Shown: positions 1 through 9,192, counted from the stretch's first letter. The stretch: 64,000 nucleotides of DNA from Alphaproteobacteria bacterium (GCA_030427405.1 JAUHXK010000004.1:1-64000); one strand, 5' to 3'. The notes: generated by a model not told the origin, from the letters alone. A program made the numbers and translations.

Positions 1-993
1 GCAGGTGGCAACCTGACCCGCTATATCCCGATCCCGAACTCGCCGCATGGTGTAAACGCAGCACCCGACAAGAAACACATCATGATCAACGGCAAGCTGT
101 CGCCGACCGTTTCCGTGATCGATGTGGAAAAAGTCGACGCACTGTTTGCCGACAACGCCGATCCGCGCTCGGCCATCGTGGCGGAACCGCAGCTGGGTCT
201 TGGCCCGCTTCACACTGCGTTTGACGGCAAGGGCAACGCCTATACCACCCTGTTCCTGGACAGCCAGGTGGTGAAATGGGACATCGCCAAGGCGATCGAA
301 GCCTATGCCGGTGCAGATGTTGATCCGATCCTTGACAAGGTCGACGTGCAGTACCAGCCGGGCCACAACTCGACCTCGATGGGTGAAACCGCCGAGGCTG
401 ACGGCAAGTGGCTGATTTCGATGAACAAGTTCTCGAAAGACCGGTTCCTGAATGTCGGGCCACTCAAGCCTGAAAACGAGCAGTTGATCGACATCTCGGG
501 CGACAAGATGAAGGTGGTCCATGACGGCCCGACTTTTGCGGAACCGCATGACTCGATCATCGTGCACCGGTCCAAGGTCAACCCGGTCAATGTCTGGGAT
601 CGCAACGACCCGACGTGGGAAGACGCGCGTAAACAGGCCGAGGCCGATGGTGTAGACCTGGAATATGGCGCGGATGAGCCGATCCGGGATGGTAACAAGG
701 TCCGGGTCTATATGACCTCGGTCGCGCCGACCTTCAGCCTTGAGAAGTTCACCGTCAAGCAGGGGGACGAGGTCACGGTCTATGTCACCAACCTGGATGA
801 TGTGGACGACGTGACCCATGGCTTCTGCATGGCCAATTTCGGTGTCGCGATGGAAGTCGCGCCGCAGGCGACCGCCTCGGTCACCTTCATTGCGGATCGT
901 CCGGGCGTGCACTGGTTCTATTGCCAGTGGTTCTGCCACGCGCTGCATATGGAGATGCGCGGCCGCATGTTTGTTGAGCCGCGGAGCGCCTAA
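1..993 (+). CDS. nosZ: Nitrous-oxide reductase NosZ, C-terminal part
   Basis: This is the 3' part of the periplasmic copper enzyme that reduces N2O to N2. The frame is open from base 1, ahead of the first Met in the ORF track, so the gene starts outside the window; about 330 residues are visible. The first part belongs to the seven-bladed propeller that carries the CuZ centre. The last ~110 residues form a cupredoxin domain. Its CuA ligand loop is visible as [12 protein letters not shown] (C-x3-C-x3-H-x2-M), with an upstream His in the THGFCM segment. nosD follows after 3 bases, so the two are almost certainly co-transcribed. Family assignment is firm; the Tat-type N-terminus cannot be checked here. 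Confidence 0.96.
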   Translation, partial: AGGNLTRYIPIPNSPHGVNAAPDKKHIMINGKLSPTVSVIDVEKVDALFADNADPRSAIVAEPQLGLGPLHTAFDGKGNAYTTLFLDSQVVKWDIAKAIEAYAGADVDPILDKVDVQYQPGHNSTSMGETAEADGKWLISMNKFSKDRFLNVGPLKPENEQLIDISGDKMKVVHDGPTFAEPHDSIIVHRSKVNPVNVWDRNDPTWEDARKQAEADGVDLEYGADEPIRDGNKVRVYMTSVAPTFSLEKFTVKQGDEVTVYVTNLDDVDDVTHGFCMANFGVAMEVAPQATASVTFIADRPGVHWFYCQWFCHALHMEMRGRMFVEPRSA

Positions 994-996
994 GCC

Positions 997-2253
997 ATGC
1001 GTTGGTCCCTGCTCATACCGCTCCTGCTCGGCTCGCCCCTTTGGGCGGCGGATTGGGATGTGCCCAACCGGGCGGGGGCCATCACCGAAATACTGGCGCA
1101 GGCGGCGGATGGGGACACCCTCCGCCTGCGCCCCGGTGTCTACACCGAAACACTGGTTCTGGACCGGCCCATCACGCTAGATGGGCTGGGGCAGGCCACC
1201 ATCGACGGGCAAGGTGAGGGCAGCGTCATTACCGTGACCGGGCCGGGCGTGACTGTGCGCGGTCTGACAGTGATCGGTTCCGGCTCAAGCCATGACAGGA
1301 TCGACAGCGGCATCCAGCTGACCAAGACGGCCCATGCGCCGGTGGTCGAGGATAACGTGCTGCTGGGCAACCTTTATGGCGTCGACATCCATGGTGCGAA
1401 GGACAGCATCGTACGTGGCAACCGGATCGAAGGCCGCCAGGACCAGCGGATGAATGACCGCGGCAATGGTGTCTATGTCTGGAACGCGCCGGGTGCGCGG
1501 GTGGAAGACAATGACATCCGGTACGGGCGCGACGGGATCTTTGTGAACTCGTCCAAAAAGAACGCATTCACCGGCAACCTGTTCCGCGATCTGCGCTTTG
1601 CCGTGCACTATATGTATGCCGACAACTCGGTGGTCAGCGACAATGTCTCGATCGGCAACGATCTGGGCTATGCGGTGATGTTCACAACCAATGTGACCGT
1701 GGCCAACAATGTCTCGATCAATGACCGCGAACATGGCGTAATGCTGAACTATGCCAACAAGAGCGTCATTACCGGCAATGTGGTGAAAGGTGCCAAGGAG
1801 AAATGCACCTTTCTCTATAACTCCAACAAGAACGAATTTAGCGACAACTGGTTCGAAGGCTGCGGTATCGGTATCCACTTTACCGCTGGGAGTGAGCGCA
1901 ATCGCATCGTTGGCAATTCCTTCATCGGCAACCGGACGCAGGTAAAATATGTCTCGACCAAATGGGTCGAGTGGTCAGAAGACGGGCGCGGCAATTACTG
2001 GTCCGATTTTGCCGCCTATGATGTGGACGGCAACGGCATTGCCGATGCCCCTTATCGCCCCAATGACAGTATGGACCATGTGCTGTGGACCCAACCCGCA
2101 GCCAAACTGTTGCTCGGCTCGCCTGCCGTGCAGCTGGTGCGCTGGTCGCAATCGGCCTTTCCGGCACTGTTGCCGGGGGGGGTGATGGACAGCAACCCAT
2201 TAATGCAAGCCCCTGAACCCCCAGCAATGAAAAAGGTGCCTCATGACGGATAA
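997..2253 (+). CDS. nosD: NosD, periplasmic copper-centre maturation protein
   Basis: The 418-residue product begins with a Sec-type signal peptide (MRWSLLIPLLLGSPLWAA) and continues as a right-handed beta-helix of CASH/parallel beta-helix repeats rich in G-N and D-N turns (for example VEDNVLLGNLYGVDIHGA). NosD works with the NosFY ABC transporter to supply sulfur and assemble the CuZ cluster of NosZ in the periplasm. The start lies 3 bases after the nosZ stop. The 3' end overlaps nosF by 11 bases, which implies coupled translation. Length and composition are normal for NosD. Confidence 0.95.
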   Translation: MRWSLLIPLLLGSPLWAADWDVPNRAGAITEILAQAADGDTLRLRPGVYTETLVLDRPITLDGLGQATIDGQGEGSVITVTGPGVTVRGLTVIGSGSSHDRIDSGIQLTKTAHAPVVEDNVLLGNLYGVDIHGAKDSIVRGNRIEGRQDQRMNDRGNGVYVWNAPGARVEDNDIRYGRDGIFVNSSKKNAFTGNLFRDLRFAVHYMYADNSVVSDNVSIGNDLGYAVMFTTNVTVANNVSINDREHGVMLNYANKSVITGNVVKGAKEKCTFLYNSNKNEFSDNWFEGCGIGIHFTAGSERNRIVGNSFIGNRTQVKYVSTKWVEWSEDGRGNYWSDFAAYDVDGNGIADAPYRPNDSMDHVLWTQPAAKLLLGSPAVQLVRWSQSAFPALLPGGVMDSNPLMQAPEPPAMKKVPHDG

Positions 2254-3136
2254 GGCCCTGACGATAAACAACGTCTGCAAGAACCGGGGGAAAACCCGCG
2301 TTCTTGACGATATCACCCTGTCACTTGCCCCCGGACAGCGCGTCGCGCTGCTGGGCCATAACGGCGCGGGCAAGTCGACGCTGATCAAATCCATCCTCGG
2401 CCTGACGCCGATCCAGGACGGCGCCATTCTGATTGGTGATGCCACCCCCGGCAGCGCGCAGGCACGGCGCGAGACGGCCTATCTGCCCGAGGCGGTTTCA
2501 TTCCATCCCGCCCTCACCGGCCGCGAGCAGTTGACCCTGTTTGCCAAGCTTTCCGGGGCCAAAGCCGATGTGCCCGGCCTGCTGGATCGTGTTGGTCTGA
2601 GCGACGCGCTTGACCGTCGGATCGGAACCTATTCCAAGGGGATGCGGCAACGTCTGGGGTTGGCTCAGGTGCTGCTGGGTCAGCCGAAAGTGGCGCTGCT
2701 GGATGAGCCAACATCAGGCTTGGACCCGATTTCCCGACAGGACCTGTATGCCATCATCGACGAGTTGGCGGCGCAAGGCACCGCTGTCCTGATTGCCAGC
2801 CATGCCTTGACCGAGGTCGAGGCCCGCACAGACCGCATCGCAATCATGCGCAAAGGCCGGATGGTCGCCAATGACACGCTGAGCAGCCTTTCGGCGCTGG
2901 CGGGTCTGCCCATCCGACTGCGGGTCCGTGCCAGTGCCAACGCCGATGCCTTGGCCGCCGAGTTGGGCGGCAACCGGATCAACGGGGCCTCGGTGGAACT
3001 GCTGTGTTCCCCCGATGACAAAATGGAGGCCCTGCGCCGGATCGCCGGACTGGGCGATGCGGTCGCGGATGTCGAGATGACCCCGCCCAAGTTGGAAGAC
3101 CTCTATCGCCATTACGCACAGGAGGATTTGCAATGA
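2243..3136 (+). CDS. nosF: NosF, ABC transporter ATPase for NosZ maturation
   Basis: This is the 297-residue cytoplasmic ATPase of the NosDFY complex. Walker A is GHNGAGKST (residues 38-46), the signature-like segment is YSKGMRQRLGLAQ, and Walker B is VALLDEPTSGLDP. A C-terminal extension of ~90 residues follows the nucleotide-binding domain, as in other NosF/CcmA-like ATPases. The ATG lies inside the end of nosD, and the stop overlaps the nosY start by 4 bases (ATGA). Position between nosD and a six-helix permease separates it from generic ABC-2 ATPases. Confidence 0.95.
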   Translation: MTDKALTINNVCKNRGKTRVLDDITLSLAPGQRVALLGHNGAGKSTLIKSILGLTPIQDGAILIGDATPGSAQARRETAYLPEAVSFHPALTGREQLTLFAKLSGAKADVPGLLDRVGLSDALDRRIGTYSKGMRQRLGLAQVLLGQPKVALLDEPTSGLDPISRQDLYAIIDELAAQGTAVLIASHALTEVEARTDRIAIMRKGRMVANDTLSSLSALAGLPIRLRVRASANADALAAELGGNRINGASVELLCSPDDKMEALRRIAGLGDAVADVEMTPPKLEDLYRHYAQEDLQ

Positions 3137-3954
3137 CCCGCTTCCTCGCCATCACCCGCACAGAAATGCTGATCCTGCGCCGCAACCGCTGGCTGCTGGT
3201 CGCGACGCTGATCATGGTGCTGTTCGCGCTGGCGCTGACCTTTGCAGGCAGCGCGCCAACCGGCACGTTGGGCGTCGATATGCTGACCGTCTCGGTTGCG
3301 TCGATGACCACGCTGTCGGTCTATCTCGCGCCGCTCTTGGCGCTGATGATCGCCTTTGATGCCATCGCAGGCGACGTGGACCGGGGCAGCCTGTCATTGC
3401 TGCTGTCCTATCCGGCGGGGCGCGGAGAAATCCTGCTGGGCAAGTTCACCGCCCATCTGGCCGCGCTGGCTTTTGCCATGACCATCGGTTTTGGCACCGC
3501 AGGCGCGGTGGCCGCGTTCTTTGGCGGTGCGGGCCCCGAAAGCCTGATGGCGCTAGTCCGCCTCATACTCACATCCATCCTGCTGGGCGCCGTCTTTCTG
3601 GCGCTGGGATACCTGCTGTCCGCCCTGGCGAGGGGAGCCACGGCAGCAGCAGGTTTGTCGGCCGGGCTCTGGCTGGTTTTTGTCGTCCTCTATGATCTGG
3701 GCCTGTTGGGGGCCGTCGTCATGGACAAGGGCGGCACCTTCACCCAATCCGTCTTTCCATGGGTGATGGTAGCCAACCCGGCCGACGCATTCCGTCTGTG
3801 GAACATTGCCGCAACCGAGGGTGTCGCCATCACTTCGGGCATGACCGGGGCCGCGCAGGCGCTGCCGGTCTGGGCCGCGCCCGCCTCGCTGCTGATCTGG
3901 CCGGTGCTGGGCTTTGCCCTTGCCCGGCTGGCGTTCCGGAAGGTCGAGCCATGA
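3133..3954 (+). CDS. nosY: NosY, ABC-2 type permease for NosZ maturation
   Basis: The 273-residue integral membrane protein has about six hydrophobic segments, starting with RWLLVATLIMVLFALALTFAG. A short charged stretch (DAIAGDVDRGSLSLLLSYP) is the cytoplasmic coupling motif usual in ABC-2 permeases that recruit an ATPase. It is the membrane subunit partnered by NosF and capped in the periplasm by NosD. It overlaps both neighbours by 4 bases (nosF upstream, nosL downstream), so translation of the cluster is tightly coupled. Confidence 0.94.
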   Translation: MTRFLAITRTEMLILRRNRWLLVATLIMVLFALALTFAGSAPTGTLGVDMLTVSVASMTTLSVYLAPLLALMIAFDAIAGDVDRGSLSLLLSYPAGRGEILLGKFTAHLAALAFAMTIGFGTAGAVAAFFGGAGPESLMALVRLILTSILLGAVFLALGYLLSALARGATAAAGLSAGLWLVFVVLYDLGLLGAVVMDKGGTFTQSVFPWVMVANPADAFRLWNIAATEGVAITSGMTGAAQALPVWAAPASLLIWPVLGFALARLAFRKVEP

Positions 3955-4466
3955 AGCGCCTGTGCCTGATCGCGCTGGTCGCACTGGCGGCCTGCAAGGA
4001 AGACGTGGCCGAGGCCCCGGACCCCGTTGACCTGACCCCGGACGCGCTGAGCTATTTCTGCCAGATGAACATCGCCGAGCATGGCGGGCCAAAAGGGCAG
4101 ATCCATCTTAAGGGCCACCCCGTCCCGCTGTTCTTTGCCCAGGTGCGCGACATGGTGGCTTACCTCAAAAGCCCCGAGCGTGATGCCGATATTACCGCGA
4201 TCTATGTCAGTGACATGGGGGCCGCCTCAAACTGGAACCAACCCGGTATTTCCAATTGGATCAATGCTGACGGTGCTATCTTTGTCGTTGGCTCGAACGT
4301 GGCTGGCGGCATGGGTGCCCCAGAAATCGTACCCTTCGCGGATCGTGACGCCGCTATTGCATTTTCCGACCGATACGGCGGATCGACCATGCCGCTGCCG
4401 GAAATCCCGGAAGACGAGGTGCTTGGCCCCGTCGATCTGGACCTGAAACTGGAGACCCCCGAATGA
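3951..4466 (+). CDS. nosL: NosL, copper-delivering lipoprotein
   Basis: The ORF track starts this frame 64 codons too early, inside nosY. The real start is the ATG at 3951, which overlaps the nosY stop and opens a lipoprotein signal (MKRLCLIALVALAACKE, lipobox LAAC). The mature 171-codon product carries the NosL copper motif YFCQMNIAEHGGPKGQIH, whose Cys/Met pair binds Cu(I). NosL is an outer-periplasmic metallochaperone delivering copper to apo-NosZ. The C-terminus overlaps nosX by 4 bases. Confidence 0.94.
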   Translation: MKRLCLIALVALAACKEDVAEAPDPVDLTPDALSYFCQMNIAEHGGPKGQIHLKGHPVPLFFAQVRDMVAYLKSPERDADITAIYVSDMGAASNWNQPGISNWINADGAIFVVGSNVAGGMGAPEIVPFADRDAAIAFSDRYGGSTMPLPEIPEDEVLGPVDLDLKLETPE

Positions 4467-5365
4467 CCCGGATGAGCCGCCGCCGTTTCCTGACAGTTTC
4501 TGCCGCCTGCGCGGCGTTGCCCGCCATCCCGTCCTCTGCCCAGACGGCCCGATGGCAGGGGACAGCTTTGGGCGCATCGGCAAGCCTGCGCCTCGAAGGT
4601 TTGACGGACACCCAGGCCGCGCCAATCATTGCCGCGGTCGAGGCCGAGCTTGAACGGCTGGAGCTGATTTTCAGCCTGTACAGGACAGAGTCCGAGCTGA
4701 CCCGGCTGAATGGTCAGGGGTTTCTGAATGCCCCTTCGCCGGAATTGTTGAGCGTTTTGAGCCTGTGTTCAGCCCTGCATGATGCCACGGGTGGGGCCTT
4801 TGACCCGACTGTGCAACCACTGTGGAAGGCTGCGGCAATGGGCGCAGACAGGGCAGACCTGCGAAAAGCGCGGTTGCTTGTCGGTTGGCGGGCCGTGTCA
4901 GTCCGGCCCGACCGGATCGACCTGGGCGTGGCCGGTCAGTCGGCCCTGACCCTGAACGGTATCGCGCAGGGCGAAATAACCGACCGGATTGTCGCGCTGC
5001 TCAAAGGGTATGGGCTGCGGGACATTCTTGTGGACATGGGCGAGGTTGCCGCGATGGGCCTGCGCGCCGATCGCACGAACTGGAAAGTCGGCCTGTCCAG
5101 CCCGGACGGGATAGTACGGCAAAGGATCACCCTGCAAGACCGCGCGGTGGCTACGTCCGCGCCTGCGGGGACCATGCTGACTGCCAGCCAGGGCCACATC
5201 GTCGGCCCGGGCGGGCAGGTGGCCCGGCATCAGCTTGTATCCGTCTCTGCGCCCCGAGCTGCTGTGGCAGATGGGTTGTCGACGGCGCTGTGCCTGATGC
5301 AATCTGACCAAATTGACCCGGCATTGTCGCACTTCCCCGGCGCACGCCTGGAATTTCTCATGTGA
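4463..5365 (+). CDS. nosX: NosX, ApbE-family FAD:protein FMN transferase
   Basis: The 300-residue protein starts with a twin-arginine signal (SRRRFLTVSAACAALPAIPSSA) and is therefore exported folded. The body matches the ApbE/NosX flavin transferase family, with GGAFDPTVQPL, LNGIAQGEITDRI, DILVDMGEVAAMG, VATSAPAG and ADGLSTAL as the recognisable blocks. NosX attaches FMN covalently to a Thr of the membrane protein NosR, which feeds electrons to NosZ. It is the last gene of the visible nos cluster and is followed by a strong hairpin. NosR itself is outside the window. Confidence 0.92.
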   Translation: MTRMSRRRFLTVSAACAALPAIPSSAQTARWQGTALGASASLRLEGLTDTQAAPIIAAVEAELERLELIFSLYRTESELTRLNGQGFLNAPSPELLSVLSLCSALHDATGGAFDPTVQPLWKAAAMGADRADLRKARLLVGWRAVSVRPDRIDLGVAGQSALTLNGIAQGEITDRIVALLKGYGLRDILVDMGEVAAMGLRADRTNWKVGLSSPDGIVRQRITLQDRAVATSAPAGTMLTASQGHIVGPGGQVARHQLVSVSAPRAAVADGLSTALCLMQSDQIDPALSHFPGARLEFLM

Positions 5366-5405
5366 CGCATCGTCTGACCATTTCGTGAAAACGCCCAGGT
5401 TTGGT

Positions 5406-5440
5406 GGGCTGGACCGATGGTCGGGGCCTCGGTCCAGCCC
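5406..5440. terminator. 12-bp perfect hairpin between converging genes
   Basis: GGGCTGGACCGA and TCGGTCCAGCCC pair perfectly across an 11-base loop. The hairpin sits between the nosX stop and the stop of a small gene on the other strand. No T-run follows on either strand, so it is a transcription barrier by position and strength rather than a canonical intrinsic terminator. Confidence 0.6.
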
Positions 5441-5458
5441 GCCCGTCACCGCTTCCGG

Positions 5459-5617
5459 TCACTTGGGCGAGGGGGTCAGGCCTTTGGTCACCGGTTCAGC
5501 GGTCTGATCCGGGAAGGTCAGCGACGGGATAAGGTTTGTGCCCGGAACCCCCAGCGCCATCGCGGGCGCTGCAAGGGCGGCAAACGAGAATGACAGGGCG
5601 ATCATCAGGGGTTTCAT
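5459..5617 (-). CDS. Small exported protein of unknown function (52 aa)
   Basis: This gene is too short for the ORF track. On the minus strand a clear Shine-Dalgarno GGAG lies 9 bases before an ATG that opens a 52-codon frame. The first ~21 residues are a textbook Sec signal (MKPLMIALSFSFAALAAPAMA). That leaves a mature peptide of about 31 residues rich in Pro and Thr, ending TKGLTPSPK. There are no cysteines and no known domain. Its upstream region holds two perfect TGAAC-N6-GTTCA palindromes, so it appears to be a regulated gene. Function is unknown; that it is real is inferred from the RBS, signal peptide and operator arrangement. Confidence 0.6.
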   Translation of the reverse strand: MKPLMIALSFSFAALAAPAMALGVPGTNLIPSLTFPDQTAEPVTKGLTPSPK

Positions 5618-5632
5618 GGGGATACTCCAAAC

Positions 5633-5705
5633 TGAACTGTTTCGTTCAACTTAGGTGGGGTGAGGATGCGGCGCATTCAATGCAAAAAGTGAACTATTCG
5701 GTTCA
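5633..5705. promoter_or_regulatory. Two perfect TGAAC-N6-GTTCA palindromes
   Basis: The sites are 5633-5648 (TGAACTGTTTCGTTCA) and 5690-5705 (TGAACTATTCGGTTCA). Both have 5-base arms and a 6-base spacer, and their centres are 57 bases apart. They lie just upstream of the minus-strand small exported protein and ~190 bases from gatC. The architecture resembles operators of dimeric TetR-type repressors; no cognate regulator is adjacent. Which gene is controlled is inferred from proximity. Confidence 0.55.
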
Positions 5706-5895
5706 TCAGATTGCATAGCGGGTATTCAAATTTGATTGGCAACGCAGGGATAACCCGCCCCCAGGCTGCGCGCGCTGCGAAAGCATGAATTTCAGGGCCT
5801 TCATTGCGTATGTCTGCCCGGTTCGGGATTGCCGGTCTTGCGACTGCGGCGGCAGACGGGTAAACGCCCTGCTTAAGCGTCTATGAGGTTTTCCG

Positions 5896-6183
5896 ATGTC
5901 GATTGACCAAAGCACCGCCGCCAAAGTGGCCAAACTGGCCCGGATCAAGGTCGAGGATGAAGCGCTGCCTGCTCTGGCAGCCGAATTCAACACCATCCTA
6001 GGGTTTATCGAGCAACTGAACGAGGTCGATGTCGACGGGGTCGAGCCCATGGTTTCGGTTGAACCCATGCGCCTGAAGCGTCGCGAGGACGTGGTGACCG
6101 ACGGAAACCAGCAGGACAAGGTTCTGGCCAACGCCCCCGACGCGCGCGAGGGCTTTTTCGCAGTCCCCAAAGTGGTGGAGTAA
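5896..6183 (+). CDS. gatC: Asp/Glu-tRNA amidotransferase subunit C
   Basis: The 95-residue product has the GatC pattern: N-terminal KVAKLARIKVEDEALPALAAEFNTILGFIEQLNEVDVDGVEPM, followed by a C-terminal belt segment ending EGFFAVPKVVE. GatC stabilises the GatA-GatB amidotransferase that turns Glu-tRNA(Gln) and Asp-tRNA(Asn) into the amidated forms in bacteria lacking GlnRS or AsnRS. gatA begins 3 bases after the stop. gatB is not in the window. Confidence 0.96.
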   Translation: MSIDQSTAAKVAKLARIKVEDEALPALAAEFNTILGFIEQLNEVDVDGVEPMVSVEPMRLKRREDVVTDGNQQDKVLANAPDAREGFFAVPKVVE

Positions 6184-6186
6184 GAC

Positions 6187-7674
6187 ATGAGCGATCTGAA
6201 CAAACTGGGCCTGGCCGAGGCCCGCGACGCGCTGCGCGCCGGTGACGTGACCTCGGTTGAGCTGACCGAAGCCTGCCTCAAGGCCATTGATGACGCCGAC
6301 GCGCTGAACGCTTTTGTCCACAAAACGCCCGAGATCGCGCTGGAACGCGCCAGGGCGGCGGACGTAAGGATCAAGGCGGGCGACGCGCCGTCGATGTGCG
6401 GTCTGCCGATCGGCATCAAGGATCTGTTCTGCACCAAGGGCGTGCCTTCGCAGGCGGCCTCGAAAATCCTCGAAGGCTTTAAGCCAGAATACGAATCCAC
6501 CGTGTCGCAGCAACTGGCCGATGCCGGTGCGGTGATGCTGGGCAAGCTGAACATGGACGAATTCGCCATGGGAAGCAGCAACGAAACATCCGTTTACGGC
6601 AACGCGGTCAGCCCGTGGCGTCGCGGCAATGATGACGCGCAGCTGACACCGGGCGGCTCGTCGGGTGGTTCGGCTTCGGCCGTGGCCGCTGACCTGTGTC
6701 TGGCGGCGACCGGCACGGATACCGGCGGCTCGATCCGTCAGCCTGCCGCGTTCACCGGCATCACCGGCATCAAGCCGACCTATGGCCGTTGCTCGCGCTG
6801 GGGTATCGTGGCTTTTGCCTCCTCGCTGGATCAGGCTGGCCCGATGACCAAGAACGTGCGCGACGCGGCGATCATGTTGGAAACCATGTGTGGACACGAT
6901 CCCAAGGATTCCACCAGTGCCGAACTGGCCGTGCCGAATTTTGAGGCGATGCTGACCGGCGACATCAAAGGCAAAAAGATCGGTATCCCCAAGGAATACC
7001 GTATGGACGGTATGCCCGCCGAGATCGAAAAGCTCTGGGCCGATGGGGCCGAGATGCTAAAGGCTGCGGGCGCCGAGATCGTCGATATCTCGCTGCCGCA
7101 CACCAAATATGCGTTGCCTGCGTATTATGTGATTGCACCGGCCGAGGCGTCCTCGAACCTCGCCCGCTATGATGGTGTGCGTTATGGCCGCCGGGCGCAA
7201 CTGGCGCAGGGCGATGGCATCACCGAGATGTACGAAAAGACCCGCGCCGAAGGGTTCGGTCACGAAGTGCAGCGCCGCGTCATGGTCGGTACCTATGTGC
7301 TGTCCGCGGGCTTCTACGATGCCTATTACAACCGCGCGCGCCGCGTCCGTACCCTGATCAAGAAAGACTTCGAAGATGTCTTTGCCGCAGGTGTTGACGC
7401 GATCCTGACCCCGGCCACACCGTCGGCGTCCTTTGGCCTGGGCGAGATGACCGAGGCCGATCCGGTTCAGATGTACCTGAACGACGTCTTCACCGTGACC
7501 GTGAACCTCGCCGGGCTTCCCGGTGTGTCCGTACCTGCGGGCCTGGACGGGCACGGCCTGCCGTTGGGGCTTCAGCTGATCGGGCGTCCCTGGCAAGAGG
7601 GCGATCTGCTCAACACCGCCTACGCGCTGGAAAACGCCGCGGGCTTTGTGGCAAAACCCGGCAAATGGTGGTAA
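6187..7674 (+). CDS. gatA: Asp/Glu-tRNA amidotransferase subunit A
   Basis: The 495-residue glutaminase subunit of GatCAB releases ammonia from glutamine for the transamidation. The amidase-signature catalytic triad is readable: Lys78 in [10 protein letters not shown], the cis-Ser157 in [12 protein letters not shown], and nucleophile Ser181 in [12 protein letters not shown], with spacing that matches characterised GatA proteins. Length is normal. It is co-transcribed with gatC; a lipoprotein gene follows 40 bases downstream. Confidence 0.97.
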   Translation: MSDLNKLGLAEARDALRAGDVTSVELTEACLKAIDDADALNAFVHKTPEIALERARAADVRIKAGDAPSMCGLPIGIKDLFCTKGVPSQAASKILEGFKPEYESTVSQQLADAGAVMLGKLNMDEFAMGSSNETSVYGNAVSPWRRGNDDAQLTPGGSSGGSASAVAADLCLAATGTDTGGSIRQPAAFTGITGIKPTYGRCSRWGIVAFASSLDQAGPMTKNVRDAAIMLETMCGHDPKDSTSAELAVPNFEAMLTGDIKGKKIGIPKEYRMDGMPAEIEKLWADGAEMLKAAGAEIVDISLPHTKYALPAYYVIAPAEASSNLARYDGVRYGRRAQLAQGDGITEMYEKTRAEGFGHEVQRRVMVGTYVLSAGFYDAYYNRARRVRTLIKKDFEDVFAAGVDAILTPATPSASFGLGEMTEADPVQMYLNDVFTVTVNLAGLPGVSVPAGLDGHGLPLGLQLIGRPWQEGDLLNTAYALENAAGFVAKPGKWW

Positions 7675-7714
7675 GCCTCGCGGCAAGCAAGGCAAAGCAG
7701 AACGGAGCAGCGAA

Positions 7715-8404
7715 ATGCGCAAAATGCTTGTGATCCCCGCATTCGGATTGCTGGCGGCATGCGACACGGTCGCACCGGTTGCAGGAACAGGGTTCAACAC
7801 ACCCGCCTACCAGGCCCAACGCGAGGCGCAACTGGCGGGTCAGGGGGCGACGGGTGATCTGCTTTTGCCACCCGCCACGGTTTCGCAATCCCCGCTGTCG
7901 GCCACTGGCGATGGCACGGCATCCGACATTGCCGACCAGACCGCCGCGGCGCTGGCCAGCACCTCGGCGCAATCGACCGTTCCCGCACCGGTGCCCGGAA
8001 CGCCGACCAATCCAGGGATATCCGACGAACAGGATTTTGCAGCGGTCTCGGAACGGCGCAGCATCGAAACAGATGCGCAGCGGATCGAACAGAACCGCCA
8101 GACCTACGAAGTTGTCGCGCCCACGGCCGTACCGCAGCGCGGTCAGGACGGCCAGCCGAATATCGTCCAATATGCGCTGTCCACGACCAACCCCGTGGGC
8201 ACCCAACTATACAGCCGCGCGGGCTTCAACCTGCAGGCCAAGGCGCAACGCAACTGCGCCAGGTACCCGTCTCCTGATCAGGCCCAGATCGCATTCCTGA
8301 CCAATGGCGGGCCAGACCGCGATCGCAAGGGGCTGGATCCCGACGGCGACGGTTTTGCCTGCGCCTGGGACCCCAGCCCGTTCCGAAGTGCTGTCAGCAA
8401 CTGA
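7715..8404 (+). CDS. Lipoprotein with C-terminal excalibur Ca-binding motif
   Basis: The ORF track extends this frame back into gatA. The ATG at 7715, behind a GGAG, starts a lipoprotein signal (MRKMLVIPAFGLLAACDT, lipobox LLAAC). The mature protein has a low-complexity Ala/Thr/Pro/Gln linker of ~130 residues. It ends with a short folded module, NCARYPSPDQAQIAF...GLDPDGDGFACAWDP, that matches the excalibur extracellular calcium-binding motif (D-x-D-x-D-G-x-x-C). It lies directly before a cell-wall amidase gene, so an envelope role is plausible. The exact function is not known. Confidence 0.8.
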   Translation: MRKMLVIPAFGLLAACDTVAPVAGTGFNTPAYQAQREAQLAGQGATGDLLLPPATVSQSPLSATGDGTASDIADQTAAALASTSAQSTVPAPVPGTPTNPGISDEQDFAAVSERRSIETDAQRIEQNRQTYEVVAPTAVPQRGQDGQPNIVQYALSTTNPVGTQLYSRAGFNLQAKAQRNCARYPSPDQAQIAFLTNGGPDRDRKGLDPDGDGFACAWDPSPFRSAVSN

Positions 8405-8408
8405 ACCC

Positions 8409-9074
8409 GTGACGCCGATCTGGCACCCGTCGCCGAATTTCGGCCCACGGCGGGACGGGCTGCAACCGACGCTGGTGGTCCTGCACTATACGGCTATGGG
8501 TGATGCGGAATCAGCGCTCAGGCGCCTGTGCGACCCCGCCGCCGAGGTGTCGGCCCATTACCTCATCGGAAATGATGGATGCCTGTGGCAAATGGTGCGC
8601 GAACAGGACCGTGCCTGGCACGCCGGTGCAGGCACGTGGTGCGGGATGGAAGACATCAATTCCCGGTCCATCGGGATCGAGCTTGATAACACCGGCGCCC
8701 ATCCTTTCTCCGAACCACAAATGGCAACATTGGAAGAACTGCTCGTGTCCCTCATGAACCGCTGGGCAATCCACGCCGAGGGTGTCATCGGCCATTCCGA
8801 CATGGCGCCGGGCCGAAAAATTGACCCCGGCTTGCGGTTTGACTGGCAAAGGCTCGAACGGCAGGGCCTGGCGGCCCCCCGTGGCACGCCTCCGGCCCAA
8901 GACCCCGAAACAATGGACAGGTTTCGCGCACTGGCGCAACAACGCGGCTATGGCACTGACGTGCCCGACGAGACCCTTCTGGCCGCAACGCGCGCGCGTT
9001 ACCGGCCCTGGGGAACCGGTCCGCTTGATCAGGCCGATCTGGTCGCAGTGTCGGTTGGCTCAGGGCGAACCTGA
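8409..9074 (+). CDS. N-acetylmuramoyl-L-alanine amidase (Amidase_2)
   Basis: The family's usual N-terminus (xTPIWHPSPNFGPRRDG) fits a GTG start at 8409, 4 bases after the preceding stop; an in-frame GTG at 8388 is an alternative. The ~221-residue product shows the Amidase_2 zinc fold: LVVLHYTAM with the first His, the substrate region SAHYLIGNDGCLWQMV, and VIGHSDMAPGRKIDPG with the second His and the Asp ligand. It cleaves the MurNAc-L-Ala bond. With no signal peptide it is more AmpD-like (anhydro-muropeptide recycling) than a secreted AmiD, although coupling to a lipoprotein gene leaves an envelope role open. Confidence 0.88.
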   Translation: MTPIWHPSPNFGPRRDGLQPTLVVLHYTAMGDAESALRRLCDPAAEVSAHYLIGNDGCLWQMVREQDRAWHAGAGTWCGMEDINSRSIGIELDNTGAHPFSEPQMATLEELLVSLMNRWAIHAEGVIGHSDMAPGRKIDPGLRFDWQRLERQGLAAPRGTPPAQDPETMDRFRALAQQRGYGTDVPDETLLAATRARYRPWGTGPLDQADLVAVSVGSGRT

Positions 9075-9080
9075 TCCGCT

Positions 9081-9144
9081 CTTCATCTGGCTGAAAATAT
9101 CCCGGGGATGAATTGGCCAAAGGCCAAGAAGGGGCTGGCCCCTT
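9081..9144 (-). repeat. Composite intergenic repeat, copy A (reverse orientation)
   Basis: Read on the minus strand this is hairpin AAGGGGC/GCCCCTT, then hairpin TTGGCC/GGCCAA, then the core CCCCGGGATATTTTCAGCCAGATGAAG. The same three-part layout recurs at 39983-40046 and 51992-52061, and partly at 17710-17758. The copy starts 6 bases after the amidase stop and lies upstream of the rnpB promoter. Confidence 0.7.
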
Positions 9145-9157
9145 TGCCTTTCCACCC

Positions 9158-9186
9158 TTGACGCGGCACAGCGTGACGCATACCCA
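9158..9186 (+). promoter_or_regulatory. Predicted sigma-70 promoter of rnpB
   Basis: TTGACG at 9158-9163 and TACCCA at 9181-9186 are separated by 17 bases. They stand 6 bases before the predicted 5' end of the RNase P RNA at 9193. The -35 is strong and the -10 weak, but the position relative to the RNA end is right. Confidence 0.6.
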
Positions 9187-9192
9187 AACCCG

